Source of the DNA: Alkalimonas sp.
Lineage (GTDB): Bacteria > Pseudomonadota > Gammaproteobacteria > Enterobacterales > Alteromonadaceae
Length of the DNA stretch: 11,370 nucleotides
Assembly: GCA_022565655.1 (NCBI GenBank)
Contig: JAIUMG010000087.1
Coordinates: 1-11,370, forward strand
Reading direction: 5' to 3'
The notes beneath the pieces were generated by a model. That model saw nothing but the letters and a program-made list of their open reading frames with translations. It had not been told where the DNA came from and ran no database searches. A program made the translations under genes and the position numbers. Shown here one piece after another: positions 5,705-11,370 of this stretch. Numbering within the stretch: position 1 is the stretch's first letter; every line of letters starts with the position of its first letter.

Positions 5705-7918
5705 TTAGTCCGTTGTTTTGGCTTTGCGGCTTTTTGCAGGAGTGGTGATTTCATTGTTAAGTGAAATAACCCGGGTTTTGCTGATTTTGTGGCGGTAGAT
5801 TTCCCGCAGGTACTTGATCGCCTTCTTCACATTATCGCGTGTTAAACGAATATCATTGATGGAGATAAACTTATCTTTGTTGTTGATCAGCTCGCGGTAT
5901 TTTTTCTCGTACATTGGCTTAATGGCATACCAGTTGGTATCCAGGATTTTCGCAGGGTTCTCAAACTCATGCAGCATGCTGTCAATTAAGCTTTCATCGA
6001 AGTCTTCGTTGCGGATGAAATCCAGCATGGCTTCATCCAATTGCTCATCAAAACGATAGCCATCTTTGGCAAAACAACGCTTGATGTAGGCGACAATCAA
6101 GGTCAGGAAGTCATCGCTCAGGCAAGGGCTTTTCACAATCAGGGTGGTCAGTGAAATGTTGGCTGACGCCCCGATCACCAGCGCATAACGTTTTAGGGTG
6201 GTATTTGGGAATAAGCTATTGAGGTGAGATTTCAGCTTATTCAGATCCATGTAGGACAATTTGTAATCTTTCGGTAGCGAGACAATCGACACCACCGATG
6301 AGCAGTTTTTAAAGAAGTGCAGATCTTTTAACTCTGAAGCGTTGTAGCCATTTTTCTTGTAATCCGCCAGGGTTTGGCGGTAACGCTCTGACTCAATAGG
6401 CAATAAGCTAATGCCTTCAATCGCCTGCGTGACTTTATTGAAGTGTGGCAAGTCGATGGAGCGGAAAAATAAATCATCGATATCCAGGCCGGATTGCTGC
6501 TTGTCGAACAACTTCACTTTTTCTGCACTGGCGGCACCTGCCGGGATCACCGATTCAGCATATGCAACGGCAACAGGGCCAGCCAGGCTCATAAAGAGAT
6601 CATTGGCATCCAGCCGGATGGTTTCTCCAATATCAATACCGGCGCGGCGGAAGTAGTTTTCGTCGTAATCGGTGGTAACAGCCTGTGCTGTTAAAATATT
6701 GAAGATCTGCTGCGAAATGTACTGATTGGCGTACTTTTCCATAGCATTGACGTCGATATGTTGAATATCACCATCATCGGTTTCTTCGGCATAGCGCATG
6801 ATGTCGTTGGAGATCAGCATCATGGCGTTCCAGGGACGAATGCGGTGCATCACGCTGGATTCGCTACTGTCTTCGTTATCAAAGTTGTAAGAGAAATCCC
6901 ACTCCTCAGCCAGATATTTACACAGCAGACGTCCGGCATTGATATGCAAGGCTTCAGACATTTCCACCCCATGGTCGGAAATGTTGGGCAGAATACAGAT
7001 GCCGCTGGTGAAAATAGGCTCAAATACAAAGGAATGACCGCGGTTTTCTTCATTTTCCGGTAAGGTGCGGGTATCGAAAGTTTTACTCATGTAGGCGTAT
7101 TGCTGGGCTAAACCAAACTCAGAGGCCATGCCTGAACCGGTACCACCACCGGCGCTGAAAATGTAAAAGTATAAGCGTGACTGGTTGGCTTTGATGCCAC
7201 AGGAGTCGATCAGGTAGGAGTGAATAAATTTCCAGTCGGCATTGGAGAAACGCTGAGTATCTTTATTCAAAATAATTTTAGCCAGATACTGGCCAAGAAT
7301 AGGGGCATTACCGGCGCCACCAGCATGGACTTCGGATAAATCCATGATTTTCATTTTGGTGTAATCGTGCAGAAAGCCGCTGGTTTCGCCTTTATTGGAA
7401 AAACGAATGCGTCCTTCAATGTCTTTATCCAAATCGCCCAGCATCACCAGCGGCTCAATCAGAAATACCGGCTTCAGCGCATTGGATGGTTTCAGGTGCA
7501 GGCTGCGTTTAATCCAACGCATCGGGCGGTATTCCTGCTCACGATTTTGCTTCTCTTCGTTATTAAATTCATTCAGATAAAAATTACGGGCGTTGTAAAC
7601 CAGTGAGGCAACATCCAGGGCAATATTGGAACCGCAGCGACCAAGGCCAATTAAACAGACGGAAGGAAAGTGCTGTTGTTTAGGGGCGCTGATTTCATGC
7701 TCTAGCCCGCTTTGAGGAAAGACCGTTTCTCTTAGGGCATCCAGGTTGGCCAGGATCCGGTTTAAATCACGTTCAGTGAAATACATATAGCGTTCGCTGG
7801 CAAAGGAGAGTGTTTCAGCATTGGACTGCTTCGCAGGAACAGAGCGAACCGCAATCACCTCATCCGTCTCTGCTTCATTCGTTGCTGTTGGTTCCATGGT
7901 TGGTGTTTTAGGTGCCAT
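5705..7918 (-). CDS. Large tubulin/FtsZ-superfamily GTPase (Tubulin_2 / FtsZ-like type)
   Basis: The protein has 737 residues, about twice the length of FtsZ (383 aa in E. coli). Residues 1-40 are polar and likely disordered. A nucleotide-binding domain spans roughly 86-460. It carries a Rossmann-like first strand and loop SVCLIGLGRCGSNIA (86-100), a T3-like loop HAGGAGNAPILGQ (198-210), and the tubulin/FtsZ signature GGGTGSG (257-263) after a beta strand (LYFYIFSA). At 434-441 IRLDANDL resembles the FtsZ T7 catalytic loop NVDFADV, keeping both acidic residues (Asp437, Asp440) but with Arg for the Asn. Residues about 460-737 match nothing I know; the tail is basic. No membrane segment is seen. 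It is not FtsZ: the core is diverged and the dcw neighbours are absent. The best fit is the FtsZ-like families predicted to act in membrane remodelling (Pfam Tubulin_2). It has its own promoter and lies alone between terminators. The superfamily is confident; the role is unknown. Confidence 0.83.
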   Translation of the reverse strand: MAPKTPTMEPTATNEAETDEVIAVRSVPAKQSNAETLSFASERYMYFTERDLNRILANLDALRETVFPQSGLEHEISAPKQQHFPSVCLIGLGRCGSNIALDVASLVYNARNFYLNEFNNEEKQNREQEYRPMRWIKRSLHLKPSNALKPVFLIEPLVMLGDLDKDIEGRIRFSNKGETSGFLHDYTKMKIMDLSEVHAGGAGNAPILGQYLAKIILNKDTQRFSNADWKFIHSYLIDSCGIKANQSRLYFYIFSAGGGTGSGMASEFGLAQQYAYMSKTFDTRTLPENEENRGHSFVFEPIFTSGICILPNISDHGVEMSEALHINAGRLLCKYLAEEWDFSYNFDNEDSSESSVMHRIRPWNAMMLISNDIMRYAEETDDGDIQHIDVNAMEKYANQYISQQIFNILTAQAVTTDYDENYFRRAGIDIGETIRLDANDLFMSLAGPVAVAYAESVIPAGAASAEKVKLFDKQQSGLDIDDLFFRSIDLPHFNKVTQAIEGISLLPIESERYRQTLADYKKNGYNASELKDLHFFKNCSSVVSIVSLPKDYKLSYMDLNKLKSHLNSLFPNTTLKRYALVIGASANISLTTLIVKSPCLSDDFLTLIVAYIKRCFAKDGYRFDEQLDEAMLDFIRNEDFDESLIDSMLHEFENPAKILDTNWYAIKPMYEKKYRELINNKDKFISINDIRLTRDNVKKAIKYLREIYRHKISKTRVISLNNEITTPAKSRKAKTTD

Positions 7919-7963
7919 ACTTCTTTATCCCGCTCTGAGTGATTTTTTGTTGCCTATCGACTA

Positions 7964-7992
7964 AAAGTAGACGCATTTGTCCATGAATACAA
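7964..7992 (-). promoter_or_regulatory. Putative promoter of the tubulin-like gene
   Basis: On the minus strand TTGTAT (7992-7987) and TACTTT (7969-7964) are separated by exactly 17 bases, with transcription starting about 38-40 bases before the ATG at 7918. Because the upstream ETF-QO gene ends in a strong terminator, this gene needs its own promoter. The start codon has only the weak AAAGAAG/GGGAT purine stretch upstream, so expression may be low. ATG 7897 (residue 8) is an alternative start. Confidence 0.38.
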
Positions 7993-8037
7993 TACAAAAT
8001 AAGAGCTGATTTTGCCGTTCTGGCCTTGATTCAACAC

Positions 8038-8062
8038 AAAAAAAGGAGCCATGAGGCTCCTT
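8038..8062 (-). terminator. Intrinsic terminator of the ETF-QO gene
   Basis: On the minus strand AAGGAGCC-TCAT-GGCTCCTT forms a perfect 8-bp stem with a 4-base loop, followed by a run of seven T (8044-8038, partly inside the stem). It begins six bases after the stop codon and isolates ETF-QO from the tubulin-like gene. Confidence 0.88.
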
Positions 8063-8068
8063 AATAAC

Positions 8069-9724
8069 TTACATATTCGGGTAGTTAGGCCCTCCGGGGC
8101 CTTCAGGTGTGACCCAGGTGATATTCTGAGCCGGGTCTTTAATGTCGCAGGTTTTGCAGTGAATGCAGTTTTGCGCGTTAATTTGAAACTCAGTGTCGCC
8201 GGCAGCATTTTCTATCACTTCATAGACACCTGCTGGGCAATAGCGCTGAGCAGGCTCGGCAAACTGAGGCAGGTTGACACTAATAGGAATACTGGCATCG
8301 TGCAGTTTAAGATGACAAGGCTGCTTTTCCTCATGGTTGGTGTTGGATAAATACACCGACGATAAGCGATCAAAACTCAGCTGGTTATCCGGCTTGGGGT
8401 AGTCAATCACGGGTGCTGTATCGGCAGTTTGCAACTGAGCATGATCCAGGCTGTTGTCTTTTAAGGTCCATGGCAATTTGCCGCCAAACCAGTTTTGTTC
8501 AAGGGTATTGTAGGCACCGCCCCAAAAGGTACCAAACTTATGCATGGCCGGGCCAAAGTTGCGCGAGCGGTAAAGCTCATCGTACAGCCAGCTTTGCTCG
8601 AAGCGTTGCTGATGTGCGGTCAGATCCTGGCCGCCAACATCACCGCCTTGCAAAGCTTCAAAGATGGTTTCAGCCGCCAGCATGCCTGATTTCATGGCGG
8701 TATGGTTGCCTTTGATTTTGGCAAAGTTGAGGGTGCCAGCTTCACAACCTGCCAGTAAACCGCCCGGGAAGCTCATTTTGGGTAGGCTGTTGAGCCCGCC
8801 TTTGGTAATGGCTCTGGCCCCATAACTGACTCGCTTACCACCAGCTAGATATTGCTTGATCACTGGATGCTGCTTGTAGCGTTGAAACTCTTCAAACGGA
8901 CTCAGGTGCGGATTGGAGTAGTTTAAATCCACTATCAAGCCCACCAGAATTTGCTGGTTCTCTGCATGGTACAGGTAACCGCCGCCGGAGGTATCTCCCT
9001 CGAGTGGCCAGCCAGCACTGTGTACCACCAGGCCTGGGTGATGCTTGCTGGCATCGACATCCCAGATTTCTTTAAAGCCAATGGCGTAATGCTGCGGTGA
9101 GCTGTGTTTTTCCAGCTCAAACTGTTGCAGCAACTGCTTGCCCAGGTGGCCGCGGCAGCCCTCGGCAAAAATCGTGTATTTAGCGCGTAGCTCCATGCCC
9201 GGTTCAAAGCTATCCTTTGGGCTGCCGTCAACATCCAGCCCCATATCGCCGGTGATCACACCTTTCACGACATTGTCTTCGATAATTAACTCCGCTGCCG
9301 GAAATCCAGGGAAAATCTCTACCCCTAGCTGCTCTGCCTGTTCGGCCAACCAGCGGCAGACATTGCCCATAGATACAATATAATTGCCACTGTTGTGCAT
9401 GGTTTTTGGAACTGCCATGCCAGGTAGTTTTTTGGCCTGTTGTTCGGATTGAAACAGATAAATATCATCATGCACCACGGGGGTGTTCAGTGGTGCCCCC
9501 ATGCTTTGCCAGTCAGGAAATAGTTCTTGCAGGGCGCGAGGTTCAAACACCGCACCTGATAAAATATGGGCACCAACTTCAGAGCCTTTTTCTACCACAC
9601 ACACCATCAGCTCTTGTTGAGCAGCCTGAGCCTGTTGCATTAGTCGGATAGCGGCAGAAAGGCCTGCTGGTCCTGCACCGACAATGACTACGTCAAATTC
9701 CATTGCTTCTCGTTGTATGTCCAC
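8069..9724 (-). CDS. Electron-transfer flavoprotein:ubiquinone oxidoreductase (ETF-QO)
   Basis: This membrane-associated FAD and 4Fe-4S enzyme takes electrons from reduced ETF and reduces ubiquinone, linking acyl-CoA dehydrogenases to the respiratory chain. From the GTG start it has 551 residues, the normal length. DVVIVGAGPAGLSAA near the N-terminus is the FAD dinucleotide fold. GHLGKQLL, GLIVDLNYSNPHLSPFEEFQ and GCEAGTLNFAKIKGNHTAMKSG are family hallmarks. The C-terminal ferredoxin-like part holds the four cluster cysteines (about 496, 520, 523 and 526: RYCPAGVYE, then CIHCKTC), ending in the usual GGPNYPNM. I chose GTG 9724 because GAGG lies six bases upstream and the N-terminus then resembles relatives that begin a few residues before MEFDVVIVGAG. 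ATG 9736 and ATG 9703 are alternatives. It is divergent from etfBA, its electron donor. Confidence 0.95.
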   Translation of the reverse strand: MDIQREAMEFDVVIVGAGPAGLSAAIRLMQQAQAAQQELMVCVVEKGSEVGAHILSGAVFEPRALQELFPDWQSMGAPLNTPVVHDDIYLFQSEQQAKKLPGMAVPKTMHNSGNYIVSMGNVCRWLAEQAEQLGVEIFPGFPAAELIIEDNVVKGVITGDMGLDVDGSPKDSFEPGMELRAKYTIFAEGCRGHLGKQLLQQFELEKHSSPQHYAIGFKEIWDVDASKHHPGLVVHSAGWPLEGDTSGGGYLYHAENQQILVGLIVDLNYSNPHLSPFEEFQRYKQHPVIKQYLAGGKRVSYGARAITKGGLNSLPKMSFPGGLLAGCEAGTLNFAKIKGNHTAMKSGMLAAETIFEALQGGDVGGQDLTAHQQRFEQSWLYDELYRSRNFGPAMHKFGTFWGGAYNTLEQNWFGGKLPWTLKDNSLDHAQLQTADTAPVIDYPKPDNQLSFDRLSSVYLSNTNHEEKQPCHLKLHDASIPISVNLPQFAEPAQRYCPAGVYEVIENAAGDTEFQINAQNCIHCKTCDIKDPAQNITWVTPEGPGGPNYPNM

Positions 9725-9912
9725 GCTAGACCTCATTCGTTGTTGTACTTGTTCTGCAGGGAAATCAAGAAATACCCCATCGTTGGGAGTGTTACTCTGA
9801 TCTTTATCAAATTCACGCTGGATCCTTTGCGCATGCCACTCGTCTGCAAGTGTAGTGGATGTTATTATTTACAGCGAATTCAGTCCTGAACCGCTGGTTA
9901 AGCCTATTGCAG

Positions 9913-9930
9913 GTTGACGTTAACGTCAAC
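9913..9930. promoter_or_regulatory. 18-bp perfect palindromic operator upstream of etfBA (LiuR-like?)
   Basis: GTTGACGTTAACGTCAAC reads the same on both strands. It contains the -35 box of the candidate etfB promoter, so a bound dimer would block polymerase. Its ACGT-rich form recalls sites described for LiuR, the MerR-family regulator of branched-chain amino-acid and fatty-acid catabolism in Proteobacteria, whose regulon can include ETF genes. The palindrome is certain; the regulator is inferred from memory of that motif. Confidence 0.62.
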
Positions 9931-9942
9931 AGTAAGTAGATT
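9914..9942 (+). promoter_or_regulatory. Putative sigma70 promoter of etfBA
   Basis: TTGACG (9914-9919) matches five of six -35 bases and is followed after exactly 17 bases by TAGATT (9937-9942), four of six -10 bases. Transcription would start near 9949, giving a leader of about 80 bases before the etfB ATG. Confidence 0.5.
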
Positions 9943-9963
9943 GTCAGCATGCTGATTATGTAA

Positions 9964-9981
9964 GTTTACCTTCACGTCAAC
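9964..9981. promoter_or_regulatory. Second, degenerate copy of the 18-bp operator
   Basis: GTTTACCTTCACGTCAAC matches the perfect site at 9913-9930 in 15 of 18 positions, with the right half (ACGTCAAC) fully kept. The two centres are 51 bp apart, close to five helical turns, so dimers on both sites would lie on roughly the same DNA face. This copy falls downstream of the predicted transcription start. Confidence 0.5.
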
Positions 9982-10028
9982 CTTGCTGCAAATGCAGTGT
10001 GTTGTCTCCCTACCAATGTGAGGATGTT

Positions 10029-10784
10029 ATGAAAATACTAGTGCCGGTCAAACGGGTGATAGACTACAACGTAAAAGTCCGGGTGAAAGCTGATGAGAGC
10101 GGTGTGGATTTGACCAATGTCAAAATGGCACTGAACCCGTTTTGTGAAATTGCCGTTGAAGAGGCAGTACGCCTGAAAGAAGCCGGAAAAGCAACCGAAG
10201 TGGTGGTGGTTTCTATTGGCCCGAAAGCGGTGCAAGAACAGTTACGGACTGCTTTAGCTCTGGGAGCTGACCGCGCGATTCAGATTGAGACGGAAGCGCA
10301 GCTGGATTCGTTGCAAGTGGCCAAGTTGTTGCACAAGCTGGTTGAAAAAGAGCAGCCTCAGCTGGTGATCATTGGTAAACAGGCGATTGACTCTGATAAC
10401 AACCAAACTGGCCAGATGCTGGCTGCCTTGGCCAATATGGGCCAGGGAACCTTTGCTTCCAAAGTCGTACTGAGCGACGATAACAAAGTTCAGGTAACCC
10501 GTGAAATCGATGGTGGTTTGCAAACGGTTGAGTTACCACTCCCTGCTGTCGTTAGCACCGATTTACGTTTGAACGAGCCTCGTTATGCCTCGTTACCAAA
10601 TATCATGAAAGCTAAGCGCAAGCCTTTGGATGTCATTGCTGCCGATGAGTTTGGTGTGTCGCTGGAATCCAAGGTCACCGTTGTGAACGTTGCGGCGCCG
10701 GCGGGTCGAACCGGCGGTGTGGTGGTTGAGTCTGTTGAACAACTGGTCGATAAATTAAAGAATGAAGCGAAGGTGATCCAATGA
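10029..10784 (+). CDS. etfB: Electron transfer flavoprotein beta subunit
   Basis: The protein has 251 residues, the standard EtfB length. It begins MKILVPVKRVIDYNVKVRVK. It contains GKQAIDSDNNQTGQMLA (adenine-nucleotide binding region) and the EtfB signature VTREIDGGLQTVELPLPAVVSTDLRLNEPRYASLPNIMKAKRKPL. The LNEPRYASLPNIMKAKRK part is the recognition loop that docks to acyl-CoA dehydrogenases. With EtfA it forms the soluble FAD/AMP heterodimer that carries electrons to ETF-QO. The sequence is of the housekeeping group I type, not the electron-bifurcating FixAB type. ATG 10029 has GAGG five to eight bases upstream; the longer frame from 9999 would run through the leader and is rejected. The stop overlaps the etfA start by four bases (ATGA, 10781-10784), implying coupled translation. 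Confidence 0.96.
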   Translation: MKILVPVKRVIDYNVKVRVKADESGVDLTNVKMALNPFCEIAVEEAVRLKEAGKATEVVVVSIGPKAVQEQLRTALALGADRAIQIETEAQLDSLQVAKLLHKLVEKEQPQLVIIGKQAIDSDNNQTGQMLAALANMGQGTFASKVVLSDDNKVQVTREIDGGLQTVELPLPAVVSTDLRLNEPRYASLPNIMKAKRKPLDVIAADEFGVSLESKVTVVNVAAPAGRTGGVVVESVEQLVDKLKNEAKVIQ

Positions 10785-11370
10785 CAACTTTGGTAATTGC
10801 AGAACATGCCAATCAACAGTTAAAGCCTGAAACGCACAAAACCGTGCATGCAGCCAGCCAGATGGGCGGTGATATTCATGTACTGGTTGCAGGGGAAGGG
10901 TGTCAGGTAGTCGCAGAACAAGCGGCTAAAGTGACTGGAGTCAGTAAGGTATTACTGGCAGATCATGCAGCTTATGGCCATCAGCTGGCTGAAAACCTGG
11001 CAGCATTGGTGACAGAACTGGCCAGCGATTACAGCCATGTTGTGGCTTCAGCAACCACCACAGGTAAAAACTTTTTGCCTCGGGTGGCGGCCTTACTCGA
11101 TGTGGCGCAGATTTCCGATATTATTGCGGTGCAGTCGGCCGACACCTTTGTGCGCCCAATTTATGCGGGGAATGCGATTGCGACCGTGCAGTCTGCTGAT
11201 AGCATCAAGGTGATTACGGTTCGTAGCTCGGCATTTGATGCGGCAACAGAAGAAGGTTCCGCCACGGTTGAGTCTGTCGATGTGGTGAAAGACACTGGTT
11301 TATCAGCTTTTGTGCATGAAGAACTGACGGAGTCTGAGCGACCTGAACTGACAGCCGCCAGAGTAGTTAT
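10781..11370 (+). CDS. etfA: Electron transfer flavoprotein alpha subunit (C-terminus off the right edge)
   Basis: I translated this by hand; 196 codons are visible, open to the end of the window. It begins MTTLVIAEHANQQLKPETHK and contains the EtfA N-terminal domain landmarks SATTTGKNFLPRVAALLDVAQISDI and FVRPIYAGNAIATVQS. The visible part ends in RPELTAARVV, just before the expected GGRG FAD-domain motif, so the FAD-binding domain lies beyond the window. The ATGA overlap with etfB and the same orientation mark an etfBA operon. The visible sequence shows no frameshift or odd codon use. Confidence 0.95.
   Translation, partial: MTTLVIAEHANQQLKPETHKTVHAASQMGGDIHVLVAGEGCQVVAEQAAKVTGVSKVLLADHAAYGHQLAENLAALVTELASDYSHVVASATTTGKNFLPRVAALLDVAQISDIIAVQSADTFVRPIYAGNAIATVQSADSIKVITVRSSAFDAATEEGSATVESVDVVKDTGLSAFVHEELTESERPELTAARVV

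Larger units (their letters stand above)
9725..10028. promoter_or_regulatory. 304-bp divergent control region between ETF-QO and etfB
   Basis: No gene is supported here. The half nearest etfB (9913-9981) holds two related 18-bp palindromes, a promoter and a separate 12-bp palindrome. The half nearest ETF-QO has an AT-rich patch (AATAAT on the minus strand, 9862-9870) that could be a -10 box for ETF-QO, but no convincing -35. The ETF-QO frame remains open for 44 codons above ATG 9736 without any usual start codon. Confidence 0.6.

Noticed and set aside
5705..7918. Calling the tubulin-like gene ftsZ
   Set aside because: It is twice the length, has diverged loops and a long unrelated C-terminus, and lacks the ftsQ-ftsA neighbours; the organism is expected to have a separate ftsZ.
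9733..9834. 33-residue small ORF just upstream of ETF-QO on the minus strand
   Set aside because: It has an ATG but no convincing ribosome site and a composition typical of random sequence. Its stop overlaps ATG 9736, so a leader peptide is conceivable but unsupported.

Overview
The window looks like ordinary chromosome from a gammaproteobacterium. GC content is moderate, Shine-Dalgarno starts are classical, ETF and ETF-QO are of the group I type, and the proteins resemble Pseudomonas/Alteromonadales families. An Alteromonadales or Chromatiaceae relative such as Rheinheimera is my guess, not a proof. I see no tRNA, rRNA, CRISPR array, transposase or phage gene.

Layout. (1) 1-1193, minus strand: a two-gene operon for a small exported protein of the PA2779 family and a C39-like cysteine peptidase lipoprotein of the PA2778 family, the latter cut by the window's left edge. 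It has its own promoter with an inverted repeat, and a strong hairpin covers the peptidase start codon. (2) 1194-3085: a LysR-type regulator (minus) divergent from an NmrA-like NAD(P)-binding oxidoreductase (plus), a typical regulator/target pair. (3) 3129-5702: an SLC13/DASS-family anion symporter (minus) divergent from a YdhF-like aldo/keto reductase (plus), with overlapping promoters between them and a terminator after the reductase. (4) 5705-7918, minus: a 737-residue tubulin/FtsZ-superfamily GTPase with a full-length-looking G domain and a long C-terminal region I cannot assign. It is not FtsZ itself and appears to be a single-gene unit. (5) 8069-11370: electron-transfer flavoprotein:ubiquinone oxidoreductase (minus), divergent from etfB-etfA (plus, etfA cut by the right edge).

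How the genes work together. The ETF genes form one pathway: EtfAB collects electrons from acyl-CoA dehydrogenases of fatty-acid and branched-chain amino-acid breakdown, and ETF-QO passes them to ubiquinone. The 304-base gap between the two ETF transcription units holds an 18-bp perfect palindrome overlapping a good sigma70-like promoter, and a second degenerate copy 51 bp downstream. This suggests control by a dimeric catabolic regulator; LiuR is the candidate I favour. The most unusual item is the large tubulin-like GTPase. The second is the PA2779/PA2778 pair, where a double-glycine directly before a C-terminal membrane segment sits next to a gene for a C39-like peptidase.
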